Shown here in pieces: positions 47,996 through 60,066 of a DNA stretch of 64,000 nucleotides (the stretch's first letter is position 1; the number at the start of each line of letters is the position of its first letter). The notes beneath the pieces were generated by a model. The model saw only the letters and a list, made by a program, of their open reading frames with translations. It was not told where the DNA came from and ran no database searches. The position numbers and the translations under genes were made by a program. Location: assembly GCA_003996215.1 (NCBI GenBank), contig QJPP01007253.1, positions 181,112-245,111 of the forward strand. Reading direction: 5' to 3'. The DNA comes from Jaltomata sinuosa (lineage: Eukaryota > Streptophyta > Magnoliopsida > Solanales > Solanaceae).

Positions 47996-50044
47996 CTGTC
48001 AAGTATGAGGCAATTTTAAATTATTTTAACTAATTTGAAAATCCAGTTGAAAGCAACAAGATACTATTAATGGGAACCATGGTATAGACTAATATAAAAT
48101 TCATTTAGCTTAGAGGGGGAGGAATAGAAAATTTAATCATTGCCTTTACACAAATAGAAAATCCCAAATTTATGGAAGGGACTTACATCTGATGGGAAAT
48201 TCAGAAGAGGGAAGTTGCAATCTTTCATTGGGACCTATATTGAATAGAAAATTAAAACTGTTACCTCCTACACTTATGATTAGGATTTAGGACTCCTACA
48301 TGCTAAATATATTAGTAAAAAAATGGACTTAATCAATTAGATTAAAAATATAAAATACCAGAAGGAGCAAGAGCTGAAGAGGATTTTCTCCTGCCAAAGA
48401 CTTTGAGTTGTACTCCAGATTGGAATCTATCAACGGAAAAACCTTTCATGGGTCCATCTTCAAAGGCCTCCATAGTGCAAGCAACCGTAGAATCATCCAA
48501 GAATGCAATTTCATCTGCGTTTAAGAAACTTGAACCTTGTACCTTCACTCTACCTCTGTGATGCTCACCTTCTTCTGCCCACAAGCTCACTGATTCCTCC
48601 CATATCATCCTAATCTTGCCGATGCGTCGAAGCTCTTTTGAAGTAGAAGAAGATGGACAACCCCCAATAATATCTAACGAAGAAGATGGTGTTTCAAACC
48701 CTAGGAACCCACCTCTTGTTCCATGAATTAATGTTTCTGTTCCACTCGGCATTACCAACTGTTTTGCCCTTGCTGCATTCACACAATAAATATTGTCATT
48801 AACAAGTTATGTTTCATAATGTGCATTAATTTTTAAATTAATAGTTGTGCGTATGTTGTCTATCATAAGAACATATTAAAAGCAAGACAAATTAAAATAT
48901 TATTATTATTGTGCGTACCGGAGAGAGGAAGTTCATCTTCCCTGAAGGGTGGAGGGGGAGGCAAAGACTTGGTAATAGTGAGAGGTGTACGAATATCGTC
49001 ACCAGTATTGGGCTGAGTTCCAATTCTAGTTTGAGGAGTTCTCATTCTTGGGCCCATAAACTGAGATAATTCTTCAAACACCTCTTCATCAAATGAAGCA
49101 GGCAATCTATGAATCTTCCTTTCATAAGGTGACAGTCTAAAATAACTCTTTCCAATTTGTTCTCTCTCAGCACCTCTCTCCCATTCGTAGACTTTTCTGA
49201 ACTCACCCAACATGTTGTCCCATTTAGTCCCAGCAGTTTTAGCATCTCTGTTAACTCCATGCCTGTTGAGGAACTCCGCCACTTCTCTATCTTTGTCGGC
49301 TCTCGTCTTGCCTCTGCCACCTCCTGCAGTAGCACCGCCCGCTACCCCTGGAGAACCTTCTAGATTTCCAAGCTCTGATGATGACCCACCACCACCTTGG
49401 TACTGAATTTTCCAAGCCCTAGCTAGCCACAACATCTCGTTAGGTTTCCAAACCGGACTCACGTATTTCCCTTTCCTGAATTGTTGGTGGACTTGTTCTC
49501 CTCCTCCTTCGCTCTTGCTCGGCTCTTGCCCCGAGGCAGAAGAAGGTCGAGGAGCGTGTGAAGGAGAAGAAGCCGTGTCTGAAGAAGACGCGGTTGGTAC
49601 TTGAGTTTGAGGATTGGTAGCAGTGGTGTTGTGGGCGGAAGGAGATATTGGGCTCGACTCCGCGCTCAGTATAGTACTGGGCTTCTGCTGCTGATGTTGA
49701 TGTTGCTGCTGCTGCTGTTGTTGATGAGAAGAGGAAGAAGATGGTATGAATTTCCATTGACTTGCAGTATATCTTGGCCGCTTTGGGTTCACAACTTCAA
49801 ACTGCTGCTGTTGTTGTTCGAAAGAAACAGAAGTAGCAGCACCAGCACCAGCACCGCCAGGTATATTATAGAGAGAAGAAGAAATATAAGGAGCACCGGA
49901 AACCACCGACTGCGGTTGTTGCTGTGGATGTTGCAGTAGAGGTATAGTATTATCGGGTGAATCTTGATCATGAGGGTCAGCTGGAGAGTTAGATAAATGT
50001 TGCGGAGGTTGTTTCTTGGTGGTATCTCCTTTGTTTTCATCCAT
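46560..50044 (-). CDS. Trihelix (GT-gamma type) protein with C-terminal pseudokinase domain
   Basis: Three exons, 50044-48919, 48772-48359 and 47995-46560, join through GT-AG introns of 146 and 363 bp, both phase 1. The product is about 991 residues. The N-terminal 190 residues are Gln/Ser/Pro-rich, with PKRPRYTASQWKF at 87-99. A trihelix region follows (about 190-330): VWKPNEMLWLARAW, then AGTKWDNMLGEFRKVYEWE. A conserved middle part (WEFQDPTEYYVG from about 518) precedes a kinase-like fold at about 790-985 with HRDLGWDKVM (872), HPPEM, KVDVWGIG and PEQRPT. The catalytic-loop Asn is Lys and the DFG position reads GFD, so phosphotransfer is unlikely. The first ATG in frame is at 50095; I chose 50044 (MDENKGD) for its better context (GAG-ATG-G). 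Trihelix proteins bind GT-type promoter elements in the nucleus. The pseudokinase role is unknown. Family assignment is from memory, not a search. Confidence 0.8.
48359..48772 (-). CDS. Exon 2 of the trihelix-pseudokinase gene
   Basis: The acceptor GAATGCAG/CA completes a GCA codon with the last G of exon 1. The exon codes for about 138 residues, including IRMIWEESVSLWAEEG and a DGPMKGFSVDRF motif region. These conserved-looking parts follow the trihelix region in the family as I remember it. The donor is TCTG/GTATTT; without splicing the frame stops four codons later. Confidence 0.78.
48919..50044 (-). CDS. Exon 1 of the trihelix-pseudokinase gene
   Basis: This exon holds 375 codons plus one base. 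It encodes the Gln-rich N-terminus (poly-Gln around residues 77-81 and 108-120) and the whole trihelix region. The donor reads TCCG/GTACGC. Reading on past the donor yields a low-complexity Asn run and a stop, which supports splicing here. Confidence 0.8.
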
Positions 50045-50240
50045 CTCTTCAATAGGGGCCCAGAGGGAGAGAGGGGGGAAAAAAATTACACACATACACC
50101 GCCCTACCTCTCTTTAGTCACAAAGTAAAACAAGAACCAAGAGAGGATCGAAAATGAAACCACCATTACTTTGCTAGCTGTAGAACTAGATCTGTTCCAT
50201 TTAGACTTGTTCAAGTATGCTTTTGTTTTAGATATATACT
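50045..50240 (-). promoter_or_regulatory. Proposed 5' UTR and core promoter of the trihelix gene
   Basis: Upstream of the start (reading leftward) the sequence is CT/GA-rich, as in many plant leaders. On the minus strand a TATATATC word lies at about 50231-50238, some 190 bp from the ATG, and could act as a TATA box. It coincides with the edge of a Stowaway MITE, so the core promoter may have been set or altered by that insertion. Transcript data are needed to place the start. Confidence 0.35.
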
Positions 50241-50462
50241 CCTTTCTTCCAATTTATTTGTCTTAATTACTATTTTAATGGTTAAAAGATATGTTATTTT
50301 TAATCATAATTTTAAAATATTTGAATTATAGATTATATTGTGACTTGTAAGTAATAGCTTTTTTTTTTTAAAAAAGTTAAAAAAAATAATCTAAATTCAC
50401 AACAAATATTAATTAATTTAACCCTTATACTTAATCAAGTCAAATAAATTAAATGGAAGGAG
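50239..50462. mobile_element. Stowaway MITE next to the trihelix promoter
   Basis: The left end CTCCTTTCTTCCAATTTATT and right end AATAAATTAAATGGAAGGAG are inverted repeats starting CTCC, flanked by TA on both sides (50237-50238 and 50463-50464). The length of 224 bp, the CTCC terminus and the TA duplication are Stowaway (Tc1/mariner) traits. No coding sense. Confidence 0.85.
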
Positions 50463-50464
50463 TA

Positions 50465-50977
50465 ATATTTTATTTAACCAAGAAAAATTTAGAGAAGGGA
50501 TATTGAAAGATGAAGTGAGACCTATGTTGAATCCTAGGGTATCTTGAAAGGGAAAGAAAAGTGAGACTTGTATAGGAAAAGGGCAGAGAAAGAAAAGTCG
50601 AGATTGTGGAACCTGCCCTTGAATGAGACTTGACCATGAGCTCAATTTTAACAGTAAATGCCTTTCTCTTCTAATCTTTTTTACTTGGTACTAAATCTGG
50701 TCTGGGTTGGGGGAAGGAGGGTGTGTGTGAAAGAGAAAGAAAAGTACGAAGAGAGAGGGGAGTGTTTGATTTGAGAGTAAAAGTAATGATTGTACTGAAA
50801 CAACAGAGAAATGCGGCTACGAATGAGTTAACATTCATTCTTTTAACGAAGGAGCAATTAATGGCCTTTGTTTTCCTCTGTTTGGACTTCTGTTTTATCG
50901 GACACAAACACACCCGCACTCGCTTTGGATGTTATACTTAATTATATTTTTTTTACGTGTTTTGTCTTCATTTTTAC
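50465..50977. other. Upstream region of the trihelix gene
   Basis: No further gene is recognised. A GA-rich stretch (GAGAAAGAAAAGTACGAAGAGAGAGGGG at about 50731-50760, split here for description) gives a CT-rich minus strand and may be a GAGA-type regulatory tract. Short open frames on both strands lack features. Confidence 0.35.
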
Positions 50978-51241
50978 TATTTCCTTTGTTTATTTTTACT
51001 TCTCACTTATTTATAAAATAAATTTTCATTTTTACTTATCACTTTTAATATATTAAGAAAAAATTAAAAAAATAAAATTTCTCAAATAACCCTTAGCATT
51101 AATTACTTATTCTTCAAATGATTTTTCAAAATTTAATACTAAACATCAATTAATAAGGGTAATGAGATAAAATAAACATGTCAATTATTGTTTTCAGCGT
51201 ACCAAATCAATATGTGACTAGTAAAAGTGAACGGAGGGAGG
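50978..51241. mobile_element. Decayed Stowaway-like MITE
   Basis: The right end AGTGAACGGAGGGAGGA pairs with left-end sequence TTTCCTTTGTTTATTTTTACTT with several mismatches. The GGAGGGAG terminus is the common Stowaway ending. The TA duplication is unclear. Confidence 0.6.
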
Positions 51242-51248
51242 ACTTAAG

Positions 51249-51620
51249 AGGGTGTTTGAATTGACTTATTTTTAAGTGTTTTTGGCTTTTAAGCACTTTT
51301 TTAGTTTTAGTGGTGTTTGACAAAGCTAAAAAGTGCTTTTAAAAACTTGCTTTAAGGCCAAAGAGGGTGTTTGGATTAGCTTATTTTTGTACTTTTTTTA
51401 GCCTAAAAGTGGGTACTTAAAAGCACTTTTTGTCTTTCCCAAACACTCTAAAAAGTAAAATAAGTGTTTAAAAGTCAAAAACATTTAAAATAAGTCAATC
51501 CAAACACCCTCAAAAAAATGAAAAAGAAGTCAAAAACTAAAAGTTGGAGATACCCAACTTTTAATTTTTGCTTTTAACTTATAAGCTACTTTTTAAAAGT
51601 CAATACAAACACCCTCAAAG
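51249..51620. mobile_element. Nested GAGGGTGTTTGG foldback MITEs
   Basis: GAGGGTGTTTGAATTGACTT at 51249 and GTCAATACAAACACCCTC at about 51602-51619 form an outer inverted pair. GAGGGTGTTTGGATTAGCTT at 51364 and GTCAATCCAAACACCCTC at about 51495-51512 form an inner one. Both are hAT-type MITE termini of the same family, so one copy appears to have inserted into another. Confidence 0.7.
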
Positions 51621-53439
51621 ACCGTGAATCAATGCCCCTCTGCCAAGTGATTATCCATTGGCGCATGCATCTTCATTTTCTCTCTTAACTTCTTCAATTT
51701 GATTTTTTCAACCCATTTCATAATTCCCACTACATTTCAGGTTTCAACTACTCTATTCACATTAGGAATTATGTGTAATCTTATTGAGAAAATCATGTAG
51801 TTTGGCATCTCAGTTTAAATAAAAAAGTCATTTACATTAGTCCCCACTTATAAACTACTTCCTTCGTTCCTAAATACTTGTCGCATTTTTTGTTTCCACG
51901 TCCCTTACGAAAAACATTAATTACATAGAGTACACCAATTTTTATTTGGGTATAGACGGTATCTCTTTATTCTTCGTGATATTGAGTGAGAAAATATTAT
52001 CAAATTTAGCCCTAACTCTATTTTTATTACAATAAAACACTGCTTGGTTGCTTGGAAAGTGAACAAGATGAGCTAAAACTTCATTGGAAGCCGGTGAAAA
52101 TTTGCTTAAGCTTAAGTTTGAAAATTTGGGTTTCCAAAACTAAAATTTAATTCGAGTGAGCGTTGTTGGAATAGATTAGGTTCATCCTAAGGAGTTTGAG
52201 TCTCAATTTTGGAACGACTTGAGGTGGTTTAATCTGAATTGAAAATTAGAAGAAGATGAACATGGAACAAGATGACATGTTTATTCCCGTGTATCACTTG
52301 TGTATACCATATGTAACAATTGTATATCCCCTGTATATCTGTATATATCGGTGTGTGGAATACAAGTGAAATACATGTCGCGCAGAGAGATTTTTCATCT
52401 CAATTTTAACTCTACTTCAGTCCAAATCACCTCCTATCTTTCTCAAGTTTTGTACATTGCTTTGTCTATGTATTTGCAGCGAGTTCCAACTATACCTATT
52501 TTACAAAGAAAACTCTCTTTTTTTTCCTAAAGTTTTTGAATATTGTATATCATTGAAAACCTTTTATCGCAAGATGATAAAATATTAAAAATACTAAGTG
52601 GCAGTAAACTTTTTGTTTTTTTGGGCTCTTCCTAGAGTTCCCCGAATCTTATTTGACTTCTGCATGTCTGTTAAAATTGATGGTTAACTTCTATTTAATT
52701 TAAATGAAAATAGGGAAATTTTCAGAAATAGCAAAGATGAGCTCATAATTAAGGAGAAAATAACAATATTTTTATAATTACAGGCGATAGCAACATTTAT
52801 AGTAATATATTGCTATTTTATATGTATTTTACGCAGTTTGAAAAAATGAATACAAATACAAATTGAATATGAGAGAGTAAATTTTGCATAATGACTTTAG
52901 TTAAAAAAGGGAAAAAACTTTAATTAGTACTAATCTCTACTAATATTTGTTAGGTAAAAAAGAAAAAAATCTGTTGACTACTAAATTAAAGTCTGACTAT
53001 TAAATGAAGATTTTGTTTCCAAACAAGAAGTTGGATTCAAAAATAGATCTATACAAATTCACATTGTACGCATATTTTAGAATTTAAATATTACCCATTT
53101 TACCGGCATAAATATGTATTAAGAAGTGAAACTAGAAGATTAACAACAACTTTGACAAATTAAGAAGTAAAATATTTTTAATTGAAAGAATCTTTTTTTA
53201 AAGTTAAATTTTAGTATATTTAATAAAGGAGAGAGATGAAAGAGGAATTATGATTTGTATATGACATATTTCAGTTGTGTTTGTATATGACATACTCATG
53301 TAGATATATTTATATCAAATTGTATTTATATGTTTTGTATATTAAAATTGAGGCTTATATATTACACATTCGAATTTGTAATACAAATACATATTGAACA
53401 ATTGTGTATATATATGTATATATGCAACTGAAAATTATT
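51621..53439. other. AT-rich spacer, no gene recognised
   Basis: A Stowaway-like left end (CTTCCTTCGTTCCTAAATACTTG at about 51851) has no clear partner. Otherwise only TATA/TGTATAT-type low complexity is seen near 52300-52340 and 53260-53420. Confidence 0.4.
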
Positions 53440-53880
53440 ACAATTTGTGTTTGTATTTGTTTATTACAATTTAAACCTACATACAAATACCTAAATACAT
53501 ATTGATACATTTACAACTCTTCCACTAAATACAATTTGCATTTTCATTTGTATATTACAATTGAAAATCCAAATCCAAATACTTAAATAAATATTAATAC
53601 ATATACAACTCTTCCACTATACAAATGAAATTGAAGAGTGGATAAAAAATAACGAAAAGTAAATATAAAAATACAAATAAAACTCCAAATGTATTTAAAA
53701 TATATAATTTGCATTTGCATTTGTATATTACAATTGGAAGTCAAAATACAAATACCTAAATATATATATTGATACACATACAACTCTCCGACTATACAAA
53801 TGAAATTGAAGAGAGAGAAAAATAATAAAATAAATACAAAAATACAAATAAAACTCTGAATGTATTTAGAACATAGATCT
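53440..53880. repeat. Tandem repeat of about 175 bp, two and a half copies
   Basis: TTGCATTTGCATTTGTATAT, AATACAAATACCTAAATA and ACAACTCTTCCACTATACAA followed by ATGAAATTGAAGAG recur in order at about 53534 and 53709. A partial copy precedes them from 53440. It is noncoding. Confidence 0.75.
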
Positions 53881-55416
53881 GAAAAAATAAATTGAAAATT
53901 GCCATTGTAGATTTGAAAATTAAAATTTGAATGTATTTAGAACTCGGGACACTTGATCTACCTCACTTTTGATAATTTTTACTCTTGTAGTGTTCATATC
54001 AACAATAACGTAGAGAATAAATTGGGGGACTATCCTTGAGAGTCAAAGCTCTACGTCGTACGCGAAGCCAAAAAAATCTCATCGATCATTTTTAGTTGCA
54101 AAAACAACAAATTTTGACGACTTCTTTGAATCTTGTCATCCCATCGTTGAAAATTTTCGTTATAGATTTGAATGTATTTCAAAATCGACATTGTAATTAC
54201 GTAATTTTCAAGAATCACGATTTCGAGAGAGAAAAGGAATTGAAATCACAATTTTTGGAGAGAAAGGAAATTAAATCATAATTTTGAAAGAGATTTTTTT
54301 TTGAAATCTTGTGATTTTATGAAAAACATGATTTTGAGAGAAAACTTGTTGAAATTGTGTAGAAATTAGTAATAGGAATAATGATAAAAATTTGAAAAAG
54401 TAAGAAAGATGTTGAATTCAAAAAGGAAGTGAAATTGTAATTAGGAGTGATATTAGGAGCATGATACTCTTCCAAATGTATTTGGAGTAAATTGGATGGG
54501 CCCATTATAAATATTGTTATTTTTATTGTGGATAGTAATTATTTTAAAGTGTTATTATGATTCATAATTAAGGGCTTAAATTTGTTAATCCATATAGTTT
54601 TCTCATGAAAATATGTTAAAATGTAGAGACACACAGAGTCACATGAGTCACACAGATCTATACGTTCCTAATTTTTGTCACAAAAGAGTTTAGTTTTATT
54701 CTTCAAATGTAACTATTTCATCCGAATTGAAATCTTCTCATATTCAAGTGCTTTCTTTTAAAAGAATAATAATTTGTAGCATGCAACAATCAGCATTTTA
54801 ATTCAATACTAAGTAATTACTGAACCTTTTTCATTTTCATTAAACAAGAGCTAGAAGAATAAGCAAAAATAATTATGGATTGTAATCCTGAATAAATTTT
54901 TGTAGGATATAATTCTTTATAAAACATAATTCTGTAACTTATTTTTGTATAGAACTCACAACCAAGTCTATAATTTATGAAGCAAATGTTTTTTTTTTGA
55001 CTGTATATATATAATCCTTTCTTATTGAAAATTGACAAAAATACAAAGAGAAAACAATAAATTTGTACCCATGAGGAAACAATAAATTCACCAAGGCTGT
55101 GTAGCTTTCCATGAACTCAAATACTAGTGTACGTTTATATTTGTTCCCCAAAAGTACCTGTATGAAGTAGCCTGTTACGTTGTTGTCGAAACATACAAGG
55201 TATATTATTCCAACTAAGTGTGCCATATCTGTCATGAATTTTACCAAAAGAAGGGGATTAGCAGATTAGTTATTTTTCCAGTTGGATTTGTTACCTTATT
55301 CATGATTAAAAAAATCAACCCTCTACCCCTTTAATTCAACTGGCTTAATTTAATTTATTGGTAACTAGACCAACTTATAAATTGACAGTTGGCTCAAATT
55401 TTCTAAAACTCAAAAA
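53881..55416. other. Spacer, no gene recognised
   Basis: A loose repeat of ATCACGATTTCGAGAGAGAA-type words is present at about 54205-54345 and sets up lysine- and phenylalanine-rich open frames. No other structure seen. Confidence 0.4.
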
Positions 55417-55966
55417 AGGAAAAAGGGGCAAATATTCCTCTTAATTTTGCGAGTTAGAGCGGGTATATCTTTCTTTAAAAATGTGGTGCATATACTTATA
55501 CACCTTCATCGTCGAATAAATGGCATATTTTTTACCCTTTTTATTAACAAACATATATTTATTGAATTAAAAAAATCTTATAATTTTTTAAATGCATCAC
55601 TCATTTTTTTACCCCTCCAGACCGGCCCAAATGAAAAAATTGCAACCTCTCTTCTACTTAGTCATTAAATGGATTTGGATCGGGTTTGAATAAAAGAGAA
55701 ATTGAGTTATTTTTTTATTGGGTCGCGTCTAGAAAGGGTAAAGAAAATGAAGGAAGTAATTTTTTAAAGGCACGTGATATTTTTGAAGTTAAAAACTAAT
55801 TTTTTAATTTGGTATATTAACGAAAAGGCTAAATATGCATTATTTGTTAAAAGGCGAGGGTATATAATACGTACCATTTGTTAAACGATGATATGTACCT
55901 CTTTATTAGTAAAAGATATATCCAGTCTAAATCGCAAAGTAGAAGTATAATTTCCCTTTTTCCCTT
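55417..55966. mobile_element. TIR element of about 550 bp (GGGGCAAATAT class)
   Basis: The left arm AAGGGGCAAATATTCCTCTT continues through TTTTGCGA, TATATCTTT and TTCATCGT.GAATAAATGG. It pairs with the right arm AACGATGATATGTACCTCTT, AAAAGATATATCC, TCGCAAAGT and TATAATTTCCCTTTTTCCC. The arms are about 100 bp with many mismatches. The ends resemble a Solanaceae foldback family starting GGGGCAAATATGCCC. No target duplication was settled. Confidence 0.65.
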
Positions 55967-58900
55967 CAAAAAATTAACAATGCATATAAAAAAACTTGTT
56001 AAAATGGGCTAGAATACTTTCAAATAATTTAAATTTTGTTCCAACAACTAAAAGAAATAAATGATGAACAAAACTATAGCTAAGTAAACGTGTACACCTC
56101 TGATAATTTGAACTTAAATAAAGCCATGATTCACGTTGTATTATACAAAAAGTAAACAGAAATTTAGGATTCTAAGATTAAGGATTTGGTGCTACAACTG
56201 ATAAAAATATATTTATTAATTTTATTTTTAAAATTGGGGTAGGGAAAGGGAATGGAAGAAGGTATTACAGAATGAGAAATCAATCAACAAGATGAAAGTT
56301 CACCTAGCCAAACAACTGAACAATTAATATTCTCCAATAAAAATATAAAAAGGACAGTTCGTGCACACTAAAGCTTTCGCTATGCGCGAAATTCGAAAAA
56401 GAGCTGAACTATAAGGATTTATCTTACACGGCCGTGTACCCTACATGTATTTCTGCAAAATGTTGTTTAATGACTTGAACTCCTGATCGTCTAATCACAC
56501 GATAATAACTTTGTCAGTTACTTCGAGAATTCCCTTCTCACTAATAATAATATATTCATATAATTGACTTGAGAAATTATGTGAGAGAAAAATAAAAGAA
56601 AGAAAAACCACGTAGTAGACAACAGGCAAGTGGAGCAGTGGATAAAAAAATAAGGCCAAATATAAGTATACAAAAGTTGGCCGGCCAGAGACACTCCGCT
56701 CACCCGATACCCAGCAGCCCCAACTATAGCCCTCAAACTTTTCACTACATATATACCTGCATTATCTTTTCTAATTAGACTCATTCTTGTGTCCGGAGGT
56801 GGATTCAGAATTTATGCTCGTTAAATTCAGTCTTTAAGATTTTTTTAATTAAAAATTTAAATATTTTAAAAATTATGAATTCATATTTATTAAAATATTA
56901 TGATTTTATGAAATTTTACGTATAAAATTATATTTCACGTTAAAATTATTTAGTTTAGATAAATCTGATACTCTAAAAGAACTGCTCCCACCCCTGAATA
57001 TTGATTCATGCAAGTGCTTGTCGTACTATCTCCTCAGCTCATAGCCTCATACAAGTATTCCCTTCACTTTCACTATTGCGTTTTGCATAATTTCCACCAC
57101 CAACTTCAACAAATATGAACAAGGGGTTAAAATAATTTAAGTGATGCATTTTGATAGAGTCCAGAGCTTAGAAATATGATTTTTTTTTTGAAATTTGTGA
57201 TTTAAATTAAGATATAAATATATATGTGGTTAAAATAATTATCTCACTAAGAATAAAATTAGAAATTTAAAATTGAACTATTTTTAAATATAAAAATGTA
57301 TTACTTTCTTCTGTGCCAGTTTTTGTCATTTTTTGAATTTCGAGAGTGAAATAATTTTTTTTTACTGTAATTTTTTCATATAGCTTTTAAGTAGTTTGAA
57401 TTGTCAGAGCATTTATAGTATTTTTTTTATGTAGTTTTAAATATGTAAAATTTATTTTTAAAAACATAAAAATTTCATGTCCAAAGTGAAGGTCAAAATT
57501 AAGAAGTTTGATTTTCAATATTCTATAGTGCCACATAAATCGGGAGAGAAGAAGTATTCTTTTGAGATTGACTAAAAAGAAAAGTGTGTAACATAAATTA
57601 GAAAGAGTAAAATATCTACTACTAAATAATCATATTTTTTCATTGAATTTTTTCACTAGAAAATGTTCAGTGGCCATTTCCACATATATTTTGATTGATT
57701 CACTGTGAAAAGAAAAAAAATAGTGTTTTCATCTGAAAAAATTAGAAAGCTTCCTTTTATTTCAATGAGAATATGTTATCCACCATGCGTTTTTTCAGTA
57801 AACTGGTTCGATGAAAATGAGGTGAAAAAATTCATTGTTTATAACACAAATTTTCGTTAATTCGCGATGGAAAAGTCTTTGTTTTTAATAGTAATTATTG
57901 TTATATATTTCTTTATAATATATACACTATTTAATTCGAGTTTAAAACAAGAATTAAGTTCTGTTAAATTTACTGAAAGTGACTGACTGGCTCACTGCTG
58001 CTTGATGGGCGTACTTGCCGCTTGAATTAACTGTCAGTTTTGTTTACAGTTTTATTTGAACATCTTAAGCTCTCTATAGTCAATTAGCTAGTTTTACAAA
58101 CATCAAACAGTCTATACATTAATTAGAGTGAAATATAATTGAATTGGCTCTTTTGCTCCATTGTCTTTCTAAAGATTATACTTATAAACGTTGCCTAAAT
58201 TCTCAATTTTGTGTTTTAGAAAAACCTGTGAGTATTACAATACCTTAAAAAAAGGGTTCCGTCTAAGCTTACCTTTTACCGTCTCTTGTTCAAATGAAGA
58301 GCTAATTTGTTGGCAATAATTCACACCAACATCACTAATAGTTATGCATAATGCATTTAGATAGGATTGACATTAATCCCAGATACTTTATCCATTATGC
58401 AGATTATATAGGCTCCAATTCCTATATGGGAAGATCTAATTGATATGCTAAAGAGAATGTGAGATAAATCATCATTATCACGCATTAAGTACTCGAGTCT
58501 AGCCACCAAATCACCGTCAACATAATTTGATTTTTAGGTCCAAAGTCGAATCTCATAGAGAACTAAGACTTAGCTATAACTATTCAATATTACTAAAAAA
58601 ATAAGTCTGAACAATTTTTGAATTTTAAAGATTAAGAGTTTTATTTTAAACTACATAACTAGAAAATACTAAAATAATAAAATGATCAATTAAGAGATGA
58701 AGTATATTCAAGAGTAAAAATCTAAAATTTTGATTTTCCCGATTATCAGAGTGGATTCTCAACGTGTTATTTATAATCTCACCGAAGTATTTTCTATCAA
58801 TCGTGAAATTCTCTTACCACAAATATCTTTCAATCAATTGTAGTACTTTTCTAGAGTTATTCTCCGGAACTAACCCTAGTTAGCAATTTAAACTATTCAC

Positions 58901-59026
58901 AAAATCATGCCAAAGCTTCGTTATCTCTAATCCCGTTTTTAAATATAAACTATTAGTCTCTTAATAACTTAGAAGTGATGTTGTTCAACTAAAGCCTAAT
59001 CCTCCATTCTTTCTCAAGCAACAAGT
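55967..59026. other. Spacer with possible small MITE remnants
   Basis: A segment at about 56799-56998 starts GGAGGTGGATTCAGAATTTA and ends GCTCCCACCCC, resembling a plant foldback repeat, but its arms are weak. A segment near 57300-57560 has TTCTTCTGTGCCAGTTTTTG and ATCGGGAGAGAAGAAGTA ends reminiscent of Stowaway. No gene is recognised in the remaining 3 kb. Confidence 0.4.
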
Positions 59027-59206
59027 AGTGGCGGAGCCAAAATTCTCATTAAGGGATTCAAAATATGAAGAAATAAACACACGAAGAAGCCAAAGGGGTT
59101 CAATATTTACTATATATATATAAAAAAAATTAACCATGTATAAACAGTGTAGTTTTTCGCCAAAGAGAGTTCAGATAACCCCCTCGACCCTACCTAGATC
59201 ACTACT
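59027..59206. mobile_element. AGTGGCGGAGCC foldback MITE, copy 2
   Basis: The left end AGTGGCGGAGCC is intact; the right end TAGATCACTACT is changed from the family's GGCTCCGCCACT. The body matches 42852-43037, including CCATGTATAAACAGTGTAG. Its last bases CACTACT coincide with the CACTA terminus of the next element, so the exact border is ambiguous by a few bases. Confidence 0.7.
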
Positions 59207-60066
59207 AAAAAAACTGTGAATACCGACCTCCAAATTACCGACCTCCTATGGAAGTCGATAATTTCCGACCTCCGGAGGTCGGTATTGTTAAAAACAAAAA
59301 AATATTTTATTTTCTTAAGAAAACCGACTTCAAGATGTCGGTTTTTTTGGAAAAAAAATGCGGGAAAACCAAATACCGAACTCCGATGGTCAGAAATTTT
59401 TGCAGAAAAAACAAAATTAAGAAAAACCGACCTCTTGTAGTCGGTATCGAATTAGTAAATAAAAAATAATATTTAAATTTATCTCAATTAAATATAAAAA
59501 AATGAAAAAAAGGAATATTTTTAATAACTTTTAAATAAACCGTCCTCCGGAGGACAGTTATTTATAAGATAAAAAACAAAAAATAAATAAATTAATACCG
59601 ACTTTCTGATGTCGGTAATATTAAATTTACATAATTGATTTTATTTACCTTAAATTATTCTCATAGTGACTTCCAGAAGTCGGTATTTTTATTTTTATTT
59701 AATTATTTTATTAGGATTGACATACAGTGATCGGTACTTGATTAGAAAATTAAGAATATAATTTAATTTTATCTCAATTAAAAATATAAAAGACTACAGA
59801 ATAATATTTTGAATTAGTTTTAAATAAAGCGTCTTTCAGAAGACGGTTTTATATAAAATATAAAATAAAAATAATATTAGTACCGACATTCAGAGGTCGG
59901 TATTATTTATTTAACGTAATTAATTTTATTTTCATTAAAATTAAAGGTAATACCGACCTCCGGAGGTCGGTAGTTTACTTTTATTTAATTATTTTGAATA
60001 AAATCGACCTCCGGATGTCGGTATTACCTTTAAAATATTTTTAATAATCACTATTTTTCTATTGTG
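59200..60066. mobile_element. Nonautonomous CACTA (En/Spm-type) element
   Basis: The left end CACTACTAAAAAAACTGTGA pairs with the right end TCACTATTTTTCTATTGTG read inverted; the right terminus has lost the exact TAGTG. About a dozen 20-bp palindromic units of the type ACCGACCTCCGGAGGTCGGT are spread through the element, for example at 59266, 59326, 59427, 59540, 59597, 59829, 59881, 59952 and 60003. Dense subterminal repeats are a CACTA trait and act as transposase-binding sites in known members. Flanks GAT and TAT are a poor match for a 3-bp duplication. No transposase is present. Confidence 0.78.

Noticed and set aside
46560..48002. A stand-alone 480-residue protein kinase gene
   Set aside because: The frame opens with TTG, not ATG; a good acceptor lies at 47997-47996 and joins in phase with the upstream trihelix exons. 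The kinase catalytic residues are also missing.
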